DNA of 64,000 nucleotides from Agroathelia rolfsii. Lineage: Eukaryota > Basidiomycota > Agaricomycetes > Amylocorticiales > Amylocorticiaceae. Location: NCBI GenBank assembly GCA_018343915.1, contig JABRWF010000002.1, forward strand, positions 1,736,001 through 1,800,000. Reading direction: 5' to 3'. Below, in pieces: positions 12,731 through 24,600 of the stretch. The notes beneath the pieces are model-generated. The model saw only the letters and a program-made list of their open reading frames with translations. It was not told where the DNA came from and did not search any database. Within the stretch, counting starts at the first letter, position 1. Every line of letters starts with the position of its first letter. Position numbers and translations under genes: made by a program.

Positions 12731-14254
12731 CTATAATATTGCGGCTCTAGCAGCTGGTAGACTGCACACCCATGCACTATCATCGACATGTTTCGAGCTA
12801 TCGCCATCACCATTACCGCGGTCAACCAAGAAGCCGTTCTCGCTAGCGGCGAAAAAACTAGTAATCGTCATAGATGACGAACTTGTGTTCTCGTCAATTG
12901 ATTGCGGGAATTGCAAATTTCGAGGCAATGCCTGGAATGAGAGGCATGATGGTGAGGATGACGGGGGCGCTGCGAAGTCTTTGGAAGGTGATTTATCCGC
13001 TGTCAAGCGGTAAAACTGGGGTGGGTGGAAGTAGAAGTATTGTTATCATGATTCCACATTAGAAAAAAAAAAGCACTTGCCTGGACTTTTTGTCCGCGAA
13101 GCGGAGCGATCTGTGATTCTAGTGCGATTGAACCCCGCCCGGGATCTCCAGAAAGAATACGATCCATCCGGTGAACCTGTCAGAGGGAATTAATACCGAG
13201 GTAAAGTTGTGTTTTTTTTGTAACATACTTGACCATCGTTTCTCAAGACACCGAGGAAGAAATCATCATCCTTGATGAGTTCACGGTCTCCCAAGCCCGC
13301 CGCCTGAATGGCGTCGAGAAGCAGTCGAGTTGGATTTTGACTATCTAAAGACAGTACTAGATTCCCTTCTGTACTATAATAATCTTCATTAGGAGCAATG
13401 GTGAATATTATAGCAGACACTAACTGCGTAAGAGTGTAAACAGGACTTAATGTTTGCACATTCCCAAAGTCCAGAGATAATGATGCAGGGTTGGTACTAC
13501 CGGTTAGCGCAATGCCAACTGCCCCTTCTGAGTGAATATTATCATTGTGAAATAAGGTCACTGGTCTTCCCGTAACAAACGGCGTTGATGATGCCAAGAG
13601 TCCAAACTTTTCAAATAGTTTGTTGGTGGTCAGCATGCAGCGCAAGGGTAAAAGCTAATTTGTAATACTTGCTTTAAGCGCCCGCGGAAACGCAGTTGAA
13701 AGCCCCTTTGACAACCCTTCTGGCGCTTTGTCCGAGAAATAGATTATGGAATGAATGCCTTCTGGAGAGTTCTGGCTAAAATCTCGAAGCGAAGCAAGGG
13801 ATATGGGCAAGTCGTTCTTGCTGATTGGATTATCCCAGAGTTGCTGCCAATCCAGAGGGCCTGGGTCTTTCGAGAACTCAGAGAAACCTGGCCAGTGAGG
13901 TTTTCTCTCGTCTTTGTGTCTGAATGCATGCCATTTCCCCACTTGCGGCGCTGCTCGACCCTTGACTTCACTTCTAAATGGTGTAGCCAGTGTTTCGCCA
14001 AAAATAGCGTAGGAAACAGCCAGATGATGATTCAAGGGAGCAGACAAGCAGCCTATGGAGGAACCATTAGTAATAGAACGAACGCTCTTAATCAGAGGCT
14101 CTAATGCGTCTACATGAGTAGGCGGGGCGGCTATTGAGTAAACGAGAGTGTCTTTTGTAGAACCGTATTTTTGTGCAACGGAATTCAAATGTGCCAAGAG
14201 TTCAGCCGAACTCCTGCCAAAGATTGTTGCTGCCGCTCGAGGTTTACAGGCCAT
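12731..14254 (-). CDS. FIST-domain sensory protein
   Basis: Predicted 446 aa. Exons on the minus strand: 14254-13673, 13606-13229, 13176-13081, 13015-12731. FIST domains are thought to bind small ligands such as amino acids. FIST_N covers exon 1. Exon 2 opens with FGLLASSTPFVTGRP and HSEGAVGIALTG, and FIST_C continues through HRMDRILSGDP and GSIALESQ to a C-terminus WVCSLPAARAA. Introns 1 and 3 require GC donors (AAA|GCAAGT and CAG|GCAAGT). No GT donor keeps the conserved frame, and reading through either intron hits a stop. Intron 2 is GT-AG. No F-box or kinase partner domain is present. It is transcribed divergently from Aurora kinase, 215 bp away. Family assignment is good; cellular role unknown. 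Confidence 0.75.
13016..13080 (-). other. GC-AG intron 3 of FIST gene
   Basis: 65-nt intron with donor CAG|GCAAGT and acceptor CACCCCAG. Splicing joins ...GQKVQ to FYRLTADK. Retention would add about a dozen residues and a TGA stop. Confidence 0.8.
13607..13672 (-). other. GC-AG intron 1 of FIST gene
   Basis: 66-nt intron, donor AAA|GCAAGT, acceptor TTGAAAAG, with a CTGAC branch-like site. The only GT inside the donor region (four bases later) gives a 62-nt intron that breaks the frame. Splicing at GC restores the conserved FGLLASSTPF block in frame. Retention meets an in-frame TAG. Confidence 0.8.
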
Positions 14255-14469
14255 ATGCGTCAGAGAAGATAATGATAATTATTAAAGAACACCTGGTACT
14301 AGTAGCGCTCAATAGCGAAAAAGTATTACGGGATCACATGATCAGACGCGTCTACATCTAACGGAGTTTGAATTGACGTAAGTTGAACTGCTGCACATAA
14401 GCTACTATCCGATCACAATCCCAGCGTCGAAAACAACCAGTTCCGCAAGTCTCACCACACACTGCGCCA
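14255..14469. promoter_or_regulatory. divergent promoter, FIST gene and Aurora kinase
   Basis: 215 bp separate the two start codons, so both genes must use elements here. The palindrome AGACGCGTCT (14344-14353) contains ACGCGT, the MluI cell-cycle box bound by MBF in ascomycete yeasts, 119 bp before the Aurora start. Its use in this fungus is inferred only. Confidence 0.4.
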
Positions 14470-15845
14470 ATGGCCAACATAGCTTCTGTAACTCGCCAGT
14501 TGGCTGGAATGGATATCGGTGCATCCAAGAAACAGCCCGCAGCATCCAGTTCTCGACCGGGTCATCTAAAGCAAGCGAGTTCGAGCAACTTATCCAAGCT
14601 CGCCTCCAAAAATACGACAGCAAATCCTTCTATACAGCCGCTCACCAAATCAAAGTCGACAACTTCCGTGAGAAACCCGGAACAACAACAGCGTCCGCCA
14701 CCACCTTCGGGAGGCACGACCCGCCCTGCTCTTGACATTGGTAACTATGACGGCGGCCTAGAGATTGAAAATGAGAAGAGAGGAGAACCTGTTTATGGCC
14801 GGGCTGCCCAAGAGTTGGCACTGGACTCGAGTGTCTCGTAAGTCAACTACAAAGACTAACTTATCTCAATCTCACAACATCACAGTGCTCGCCCAACTCG
14901 CGAATGGAATCTACTCTCATTCGATATTGGAAGACCATTAGGAAAGGGAAAATTTGGACGTGTGTACATGGTCAGGACGAAGGCTGAACCACATTATATC
15001 CTTGCTCTCAAGACCCTCTACAAGTCCGAAATTGTCCAATCCCGTGTTGAGAAACAGATCCGACGTGAGATTGAGATTCAGCAAAATCTTCGCCACCCAA
15101 ACATTCTCCGTCTCTACGGCTACTTCCATGATGAGAAGCGTATATTCCTCATGCTCGAGTTTGCCGGCAAGGGTGAACTATACAAGCAGCTCTCGAAGTA
15201 TGGTTCATTTAGCGAAAAGCGCAGCTCACGGTATATAGACCAAATGGCTGATGCTCTCATCTACCTTCACTCGAAACATGTTATCCATCGTGATATCAAG
15301 CCCGAAAATCTGCTTCTCGGGATAAACGGAGAGCTCAAGATCGGAGACTTCGGTTGGAGTGTTCATGCACCAGGAAACAGGCGGATGACGATGTGTGGTA
15401 CATTGGACTATCTTCCACCTGAAATGGTGGAGGGCAAGGAGCACAATGAAAAAGTGGACTATTGGGCTCTCGGTGTTCTTACATACGAGTTCCTCATTGG
15501 AAACCCACCATTCGAGGACCGCGCTAGTGTCAATGGTATGTATCCGTTTTGTGTTTCAAATTCATGGCTTTCATTGCTTAACTTGTGCAGCCACGTACCG
15601 CCGCATCAAGAAGGTCGATCTTCATTTCCCACAAACAATATCCCCTGAGGCCCGCGATCTCATCAGTCGGGTATGTTGTCGGTTTCAATTCAAGTTTTGA
15701 AATCGGTGTTCTGAAATTCGATTCCTCTAAGTTGTTGAAATATGACCCTGAGGAGCGGCTACCACTAACAGAGGTCATTACCCATCCATGGATTGTACGA
15801 CATCGTTCAAAGAGTAGCACTGCCGCCCAGGGAGAAGAGTCCTGA
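14470..15845 (+). CDS. Aurora/Ipl1 family mitotic protein kinase
   Basis: Predicted 403 aa, exons 14470-14837, 14886-15535, 15591-15670, 15732-15845. Ser/Thr kinase of the chromosomal passenger complex, needed for chromosome bi-orientation and cytokinesis. A Ser/Lys-rich N-terminus of about 130 residues precedes the kinase domain. Key elements: Gly loop [10 protein letters not shown] (141-150), catalytic Lys165, [11 protein letters not shown] with Asp259, DFG 277-279, and the Aurora-signature activation loop [20 protein letters not shown] with the activating Thr291. These, plus ALKTLYKS and the short C-terminus, separate it from Polo or PKA types. All three introns are GT-AG, the last ending CTCTAAG. 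No catalytic residue is missing. Confidence 0.93.
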
Positions 15846-16054
15846 TATGTGTTCATTTTGTTTGTATTTTCAGCTTTGCTCTTGGGTTTTGTTTTCGACT
15901 ATTGTATTATGTATTGGCTTACGTCGTTATTGCTCTTCAAACATCAGCTGAAGCAAATGCATTGTGGTTCCCTTTTAGTTCACATGTATGTACCATGGAG
16001 TCGATGTAATTAATGTGATTAGATCTGGCATAATAAGATGATGAAATATGAATG

Positions 16055-19000
16055 TTAATAGCGCCTGTTGGGACGTCCACCAGGCCCTTGATAGGGTCCG
16101 TAATCTGGCGGCGGTCGCCCTGATTGCTAGACGTCAGCTTATTTGCAGGAAAAACAGAGCAGGATAGCACATTACCTCCACGAACAGGTGAAGCGGGCGG
16201 TGGCGTACGGGAACGTGTTGCACTGGGGATCACGGCATTACGTAGCAGCATCATGAGATCATCTGTACGGAAAACGGGGCCTAATAACATGTTTGATGCT
16301 GAATATCGACAACATATCATAAAGAGGGCAGAAAACGTACCGTCGAACGCCGCCGGTGGTGGCAACTGTCCAACAAACCAAGAAAGGACATTGGGCAAAG
16401 TCACTTGCTTTTCATCATCTCTGCCATCCTTATCTCTGGCGCGCGGGCCTGTTGGCGGATCATGGCCTCTTTCACCTCTCGGAGGGCTGGTAAATCGCTT
16501 TCGCGGGCCGGGCCCATCGCGACGATCACGGTCCCTGGGAGGGGGCGAGAAAGGCCGCTGTCTCTTGTTTGTGGAGCCTGGACCGGTGTGTGGTCTATCC
16601 GGAGACACGGGGCGTTTGGTAGCTGGAGATGCTGAGCTCGAGGACGCGATACTTTGGCTACCTTGATTTGAATTGGCCAAAAGATTCTGGACTGTATCTT
16701 GTCGCTGGACGTTAACAGATGAATTTGATATTGGAAGACCTTGTTGACGAGCCACAGCTGCACCTAGGTCGCGAGCAGCAATTGCGTCTATAGCAAGGTA
16801 TGTATGTCTTTGGGCGAACCGCTTGATAGGTGGATCTGATATAGAAAAATTAAAACAGTATATCAAAGCGTCGAGTCTAATGAACACACCTGTTGGGTAG
16901 GTTTCAGCGATACGCTTTTCGAGCTTCATCGCGGCCTCTAAATCGCCATATTGGTATTCGTACCGCGCCCAACGCTCCCACAGCGGTCGGGCCTCTTGGG
17001 GTTCAAACGTAGTGATCACCCGTTCAAATAGTGCACGTGCATCTATACGCGACGACAAAAGTAAGAAAAAAAGGTTCACACTTATTAAAATTGGCCACCA
17101 ACTGTTTTCATCATTAATTGAAATGAGGAAGCCGAGGTATCTTAAGACAAATTCGATCTCTTTACCAAATACTTCCAAGCCTTTTTCGAATATACGACTG
17201 GCAACTGTCCTGTCTTTGATTGTGTGATACTCCATCAATGCTATCAACATGGTGAACTTCGATTTTCCTCAAGATTTAAATAGTACTCTTACCAGCGGCC
17301 TCGTAAACCTCCCATGTAACGAACTTATCCCTTCTTGCTTTTCCAAACACACTCCGGGAGGCTGTAACATTCTCAGCACGTCGGGCAAATCTCATGTACA
17401 TGATCCATGCAAGCCCGTATTCCGTCTTCTTCTCAGTGAATTCCTGGAATCTAGTATTTGCTTTGGTATTATTAATGGGCTCGACTAGCTGGGTATCAGT
17501 AGATTCTTGCGAAGCAGGAACCAAATTATCAGCCGGAGGATTTAGCTCCGCATCAAGTGCCGTCAAATCTTTCCGTAAAACATCAAGCAGTTTTTCAAAA
17601 ACAGCATGGACTGCAGGATAATCTTTCTTGACCTCAAGGTTCTCCGCGTAAGCAAAGTTCAAGAGGAAGCTAAATAATCATCAACATCACTTCGACAACT
17701 GTAATGTTTGTGAAAGAAAATACCTGGACGGATTGGCCTCGATACCACCTTTGAGCATAGCAATGGCCTCTTCGTGCTTACCCACACCATTAAACCAAAC
17801 ATGAGCCATGTACCAGATCTCACTAAAGAAGCGCATGCCGATAACCGCCTTGCGATATACAGTCTGTATCCTATTGATGAGTGTCGCTTTCGCGCCTTCT
17901 TCGATTTCCAAAGGATTACTCTCTTCCCACTTGAGATATGCTTTCCATGCACCAGCGAGTGATCTGTCGCTGGAATTGAAAGTTGGAGGGGCTGGTAGGT
18001 GTAGGACACCTGGTGTCACACTCGTTGGCGGGGACAATGGTGTAAGGTGCTTCGTTAGTTGGCGAAGTGCTGTACGTGCTTGCATGTATGCCGGGTTCAG
18101 GTCCTGCATGAATTTCTTAGCCTACCACAAATGAGACACTGTTAGTCGTGGAGCAGCAATGTATATAAACTGGGAGTTTATCACAGTGATCTTATTCAGA
18201 CCCATCTCAAATGCTTCGAAATCGGTCCAAATGTTATCAAGACCTTCGATAGGAATTTGAATAGCTCGATGATAGACTTTGCGTAAAAGGTCCATCTTTT
18301 GCTGCTCTTCCCAATTCGTAGTTGTCTATCCCATAACATTGAGCTGTCACACGCTATGCGTGTAATAGATAAACTCACCGTGCCCTCTTTCAAGAATTGG
18401 ATATACTCCATCCAGATAGGTCCGCTGTCTTTGTCTTGTCCGATATGTGTGAGCGCAAATTCAAACGACTTGCGAATCTCATCCCGGAAGCTCTTGTCTG
18501 TGTTCAATCGTCTATAAAATAAAATAAAAATATTCACACGTATGAAGATGCAAGCCATCCTAAATCATAACACAAGACCGACCTGACATAATCGAGATAA
18601 CACTTCCAAAGGTCAACAGACGGCGATGATTTCAACCACTTCTTGAAAAGATCTTGCGCTTCAGTAAAGTGTCCGGGATTCAAATAATGGTTTATATATG
18701 CTATCTGAGCTTGCGACTAGAACAAAAAATCACGCGAAAGAGTGGCCTCGGGTAAGTCGACGTCATGGTATTGAGGGAAATTAAAGCCGTAGCAGTCAAT
18801 ATGCACCGTATTCGGATAGGCCTGCAGCAATCCCTCATATGTTTCTTTGATTTGTTCTAAGTCACCACTCGACTCAGCCAAGTCAACAAGTCTGTTCCAG
18901 ACCTGGGGCTGCCGGGGATTTTCACGCAGCAAAGCACGTGTGATGTCCCATTCCGAGTGTACTGGCTGCGTCGAGGGCTGTTCGAATGGGCCAGCAGGCA

Positions 19001-19148
19001 GGCTGGTGGTTGTTTGCTGAATCGATGACGCTGGGTCTTGGTCATTTTCTAGTTCAGACGCTGACCGCGACAAAGGCCGACTTTCGCCTCCGGCCTGCGA
19101 TAGTATACCACTGTTGTCGATATTAGTGTTGGGCGGGATATCAGACAT
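16055..19148 (-). CDS. RNA14: mRNA 3'-end processing factor Rna14/CstF77
   Basis: Predicted 826-aa nuclear scaffold of cleavage factor IA, which positions cleavage and polyadenylation of pre-mRNA. Eleven exons: 19148-18807, 18716-18583, 18511-18379, 18325-18185, 18121-17724, 17669-17293, 17240-17103, 17042-16890, 16835-16341, 16280-16176, 16119-16055. HAT repeats run from about residue 70 to 610: SEWDITRALLRENPRQPQVW, LWKCYLDYVRR, IWMEYIQFLKEG, EQQKMDLLRKVYHRAIQIP, the Suf-domain blocks NFAYAENLE and YGLAWIMYMRFARR, then EYHTIKDRTVASRIFEKGL and INDENNARALFERV. The C-terminus is Arg/Pro-rich (KRPVSPDRPH, KRQRPFSPPPR) and ends in the block PNVLSWFVGQLPPPAAFDGP, the expected Rna15-binding monkeytail. 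The start at 19148 is the first Met of the frame. It converges on Aurora (209 bp). Every intron phase was checked; two weak donors (GTTGGT, GTGCAT) are forced by frame. Confidence 0.9.
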
Positions 19149-19433
19149 GAGAGCGCGGTTAGGGTACAACAAGCGTCGCGTGAGTGAAACGACGACGATT
19201 GTTTATGAACAGAAAAACAGGTGGTCGCCGTAACGGTCAAGGGACAACTAAAGGCCTCACAGCCACACTACTTCAATATGGCTTAGACTGACACACTGCC
19301 ACTGCGAGGTCGATTTCGAAGCATTTAGGTATTTGTTATGAACACATGAGTAACTTGAATAACTTGTGCAGACTAAAATTACACTTTAGATATTAGAGAT
19401 CATGTACATATCGCTTCAACCGAAACACTCTTT

Positions 19434-21295
19434 TCACTCCAGAATCCACTCTCCATTAACCTCCTTGATTCCTACAGGTCGCTTCTCATCCAAGCTGATC
19501 CTCCCGGCATTGAGAATAGCGGTGGTAAGCACAGTGTTGGCAATAGTAGGCAGGCCGTGCTTGTCAAAGTCTCCAGGTGTCGATTGTCCGGCATTAACTG
19601 CCCGTGCAGCATCGACGAACTTCTCGATGGAGATATATCCGTAGCCACGCTGGCCATCGAAGTGACCAGACTCAGAAGGGGAGTACTTCATGCTTTTATA
19701 GGTGTCAGCAAGTTGTTGTATACAAGATAAGCAAATTTGGCATACTAGAATGGATTCGGCCAAGCGATGCCGGTTTCGTCTTGAGTAATATCGTAGCCAC
19801 GACGGGCTTGATCGACATGGATATCGCCCTAGGGTGGTGATTAAATAACGTTACCGAAGAAGATAATTCTCCATCGCTAACCTTCTCTCCCATATAGTAC
19901 CAATGTTGCGCAGAGTGGATACCGGCCTTCATGGGGGCCGTCCAACTTGCGGTGTAGACTCCTGTGCCCTTGTGCTTTGGACTGGTCTTGGATTGCCAGT
20001 CAACTAGCAAGGTGATGGTATCTTCAGTCTGAGGTGCGCAGTTGTAAGGTTCGCTCGTGGCAATACCCGTAGCAGCAGAAGCTACGACTCGTGTAGGGTA
20101 CGCTTTATCTTGCAAGATCCAGCAACTGACATCAATGTGATGGGACGACAGGTAGTAGCTTTGACAACCCGTAAGTCTAGCGTTCTGCACCTATATGGGC
20201 TTATTCCATTCATACCTAATGTCAGAGTCTACACCGGCCCATGCTTTGAAGGTCTCGAGCTGGCTCTTGGGTTGACTCATCCACGCGCTGAAGAAGTTGA
20301 ACTCTCCCAAGCTTTGTGCACGAGCCTTGGCGTCGCTATAAACGGGATCGAAACTACAACCATGATCTTTGAGCAAGTAAAATCGGTGGTGTAAATAAAC
20401 CTTTTTACCGTTTGTGGTGTTCGACGAAACATACGACATTGTGCTTTTTGGCCAACGCAATCAACTCGTTGTGGTGTGAGAGAAGTTGAGTAGCGGGCTT
20501 CGTGACAAGGATGTGGATTCCGCGCTCAATCGCGTACTTGCAAATTGGGAAATGAGTGCCTTAATGAGTGACATAAGTCGGTGGTCAATTGGTATATCCT
20601 AGACTGCACTTACTGTCAGGAGTGAAGACAATAGCCGCGTCTCCTGGAGAGAGCTTGTCAATTGCTTCTTTATCTATAAGAGGTTTAAACGTGTGTATTC
20701 GGAAAGAAAACAAGATGATCGCTTACAGCTCTCGGGATCTACTTTGCCATCCTTGGGGAATTCCTCAAAACTGATGATATGTGTCAGAAAATATTTATAT
20801 GTAATTAAGAATAAATGCGCATACGTGGTATCCATATCCCTGTAGACCTGCGCGATATTCGTTTCCAGATGCTCCCTGATGGCAGGGAACTTTTTGCCGT
20901 TCACTCCCACCATACTGAGATGATCAACCTTTTCACGTCTCCTTAGATCGAAGAGCGTAAGGCCCACAACCTGCTCTAACATTAGCTAAGGAGCGAACTA
21001 GCCAAGATGAAATACGCACACCAATCTGTGAAACACTGATTTAGAATCGCTCGTGCGAGAATAAATGCCAGTAATCATCATATCATACCTTCTTGTCTGA
21101 CTTGGATGCGCCTGAGCCTGTCCATCCAGTCGTGTACTCGCCCTACATTTTTTGGATGTAGATATAACAAATGATGGGATTCATGGAGTTAATCAATGCT
21201 TACAGTGCCGCCTGGAAAGTGACATTAATGAGAGATCGCATGTGGGGAAGTGTATATTACTCACACATCAAGACGTTCAACTTCTTCTCGGCCAT
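19434..21295 (-). CDS. Gfo/Idh/MocA family NAD(P)-dependent oxidoreductase
   Basis: Predicted 418 aa. Twelve exons: 21295-21265, 21211-21204, 21142-21089, 21025-21020, 20970-20825, 20770-20727, 20673-20614, 20559-20409, 20353-20216, 20158-19882, 19828-19746, 19692-19434. The N-terminal Rossmann fold has the nucleotide motif GTGEYTTG (12-19), assembled across an 8-nt exon. Later come [23 protein letters not shown] (TKP at 136-138 in place of the usual EKP), HHKRFDP and [13 protein letters not shown], where a conserved His is expected to be catalytic. The C-terminal alpha/beta domain ends in [15 protein letters not shown]. The substrate is probably a sugar or polyol derivative but cannot be told. 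No signal peptide, so cytosolic. It is divergent from Nup188 (402 bp). Intron density (11 in 1.9 kb) is the highest in the window. Confidence 0.85.
21020..21025 (-). other. 6-nt microexon (ATTGGT) in oxidoreductase gene
   Basis: Flanked by acceptor TTTCACAG and donor GTGCGT. It adds Ile-Gly between SKSDKK and [10 protein letters not shown]. Skipping it also keeps the frame, so it rests on resemblance to relatives that read KKVGVVGLT. Confidence 0.6.
21204..21211 (-). other. 8-nt microexon (GCGGCACT) in oxidoreductase gene
   Basis: Acceptor CTTTCCAG precedes it and donor GTAAGC follows. It joins ATG T with GGC GAG TAC to give MCGTGEY, completing the nucleotide-binding glycine motif. Skipping it shifts the frame and destroys the motif, so it is strongly supported. 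Confidence 0.85.
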
Positions 21296-21697
21296 ATTGG
21301 TAGCTGATAAAAAAGAGAGATGGGGAGAGAGATGGGGTTGCAATAGTAGGAAGGATACGTCCGATGGTGTACTGCTGGCATAGTGTTCTTTCTTATATAC
21401 GAATTTCAAGGATTTCTTATGATCAGGATAAAGTCCATGTATTGGGCTGGCCCGGAGATCGGCCCGGGACGCGGACCGCGCTCTTCGACGCGTCCATCCA
21501 TTTGTCGTTTGCGCGCGACAACGAACAGCCATTCGCAGCAAAGTGCCTGCAATCTTCAGCTCTTCGGACTCTAAGTCCGCGACGAGTATCTAGTTTGGGA
21601 AACTACAGGTGTGAATTTGTTTTAATGCCAACATACCGGATCAGTGCTCACCAATATACAGGTCCTTTAGGACTTCCTGCCTGCCGTGCCGATCACC
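21296..21697. promoter_or_regulatory. divergent promoter, oxidoreductase and Nup188
   Basis: 402 bp between start codons. It must contain both promoters. No specific recognised factor site; no gene. Confidence 0.4.
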
Positions 21698-24600
21698 ATG
21701 AGCTCGAGTGCGTTGACCAGGTCCGAACGCTCGACGGTCATTGATGTGTGCGTGCTATTAATGTCTAGTGTTTGTATTGTAACTGAATATTGATTTACAG
21801 GACGTATCAGCAACTGTATTCCATACTACTTGGTCATGCTGAAAGTTCAACACCTAAACAACTCATTGCCACTCTTCAACCAAGGGTGCCTCAACTCGCC
21901 AATATCTCTCAATTATTTGGCAGACCCAAAGAAGAATCCAAGAAGCGACTGCAGTCACAAACCATCACACTCCCAGATGACACTGTATTGACCTTGACCC
22001 CGTCGGACAAGCTTGTAGCACAAGCCCTCAGCGACAGGCTGCAAATCGACGAAGTCCAAGCACTCATCCTCTTTCGCTCATTTATATACAATGTGGGCCT
22101 GCCAGGAAAGAAGGATGAGGGAGCCACGGATCAAATGCCTTCTCACCAGGATATTGTCGCGAAGATCGAGCCCTTTTACTACACTGAACGCCTCTTCCTG
22201 CTCCGTGTCTTCCTGCCTTTGCTTCGCGCCAGTCAGAACGAGGTTGACCCAAACAAAGAAGTCGCACAAAAGATACTGCCTCTCATTGTGTCAGACGGCG
22301 TCAAGTTTGTGGAAACTCTCTTAGAAGAGTACACGCGCAAACGACAAGAGGAGCCACCTATGGTATTCAGGTCAAATCCAGTTGCCATCGCACAATGGTC
22401 CCTACAAAACCTCAAGGAACAACTTGTTCTTCTGGAGGTTATCTTTTGGTCTATGTGGGGATATGTTCCTTGCGACGGCCCGTTACTCGTTAAGATCTAC
22501 GAGAATGCTTATACAAGCGGTCTTGGCAAAAACCAGAAAAATGCAATGTACATGCTCGACAACGAGAGTGGGCAACTTTTACAGGATAGCGCTGCAGTTT
22601 GGATGCTCATTCTAATCGAGGTCTTGGAACTCGAGAAGATGGCTGAGCAGGATGGCTTCGAAATATCCGCAAGACCACTAAATCCTGACTTCTATGTCTC
22701 TTCTCCTGAATCTCTCAAACGAATACACGAGCTGGTTACAACCCATGGTGATAGCCAATATGCCTGCGTCTATTTGGCTTGGACATACGTGGTTTACCGG
22801 TTAGCCGCAGTGGCTTCAGAACTTAAAGAAATTCCGGAGACATACAGAAGTTTCTTCGCTTCGCTAGACGCCCATAGCCATTCATACTCCCGCGGACATC
22901 AAAATACGCATGAGTTAATGATTGCTGCATGTCTTTCCCCGGCTGTTGGCCTATTCAACCTCATGTTATTGTTGCTTACAAATTCGCCACTATTCGTCAC
23001 CTCGCTGGCTTGGCGAACTGGCTCTTCTGTCACTGATCCTAATGCGATCGCTTTTCGCTCTGTATTTAAAGGTATGTCACTAATACATCTTCGCTAGCTC
23101 TTGATATTGATCTTTTAGTCAGGCCTTGTGATCTCCTTGGTTGAGCTGGTACCCGTCGAAATGATACCCGATTTTGAAACTTTCGTCGAAGTCTGGATCG
23201 CTCTTTTTGGTCGCAGCGAATCTTCCTCTGTCAGCAGTATCTGTGCCCAATTCTGGAAGATCGACTTACGCGTCGGAAACGCCCGCAAGGCCATACTGGA
23301 TGTCGCTCGCTCAAGATTCCCTATCCAAATCAGGCCTCTTGTTCGCATCTTACGCGCTATGACAGGAACAGGCTTCTTGGACACCGACCCCCTTTCCGCT
23401 GCCGATCAAATACTCGACCGAGACACCGATTTTGAGGAGCGCGACCTCTGTAGCCGATATGTTTTCTACTACATGAACAAGTTGCCCACATTTTCGCAGG
23501 TCGTGCATTCAAGTTCGTGCGCTGGCTCTCATGCTCTTTATGAAAAGCATACAGAACGCACCATCGCATCGGTTGCAGGTATTGGTTTCACCAATTCGCG
23601 TTCCCTAAGACTTCCCGGTGGCAGTATTCTGCCCGCAAAATCCATTGGTCGTCTGTTAAGCAGCGATGGGGGAGAACTATTGGTGGTCTCGTGGACGCAT
23701 GATTATTCCGGATGGGGGCTTCTTCTTGAGGTCCTGAAGCACTATGTTCAACGTAAGGGACTTTCGCTGACTTCCGAGGTCGCCTATCCCAACGTTGCGC
23801 TTGTTGCGAAGGGTGTAGATCGACCGGTTGCCCTAAGCCTTGCGGACATTGGCATCGAACTCAACGATTCGGAAGACGAGCAACTGGTTACGGACATACT
23901 AGACTTGATTCGATGCGTCATTAAAGAGAATGAGATTATCGCCGAGTCTATGTTGGAAACCATGGAACAGAGCGCCGCAACGACCGAGTCCCCGGACTTG
24001 ATACAGATGACGACGATTATTCTCGAAGATGCTCTTGTCAGGGCGGCAAAACGACTACGATCTACGGAATCGTTCTCACCATTGATTACGTCGGCCATCA
24101 GCGTCCTTGGAGCTCTCCTTGCGTTACCCAAATACTCCAACCGTGTTTGGTTGTATGTCCGATCCACAACTGCGCTCTTCGGCGCAGAGGGAACCATTGC
24201 CAACTCATCTGCGGCGCTGGCCAGCGAACGGGTCAAAGGTGTATATAGCATGACTCTAGTCATCCTTCAGTTCGCCCATCAGCTGCTGGATGAAGCTATC
24301 GCATCCCTTACGACGGTTGTACCCTTAAATCCACGGTTGCAGCAAGTGAAAGAAGAGATCCTCTTGCGAATATCTAGGTTCATCCATACAGAGCTTTGGA
24401 TAGAACACAACGCGTGGAAATACACTCAGCTAGGTGACAGGTTCGAGATTGGTCGTCGGATATCCGCCTTCTATTATCGTATCTTGGTCCTCTGCCCAAC
24501 TCCTGACGATTCAGCGCCTTTTGCGACACTTTGCCAAGCTGTAAGGGAGGCATTCCTCTATAAGGCCTCGAACTTGACTATCAGTCCGCTGGTATCGACT

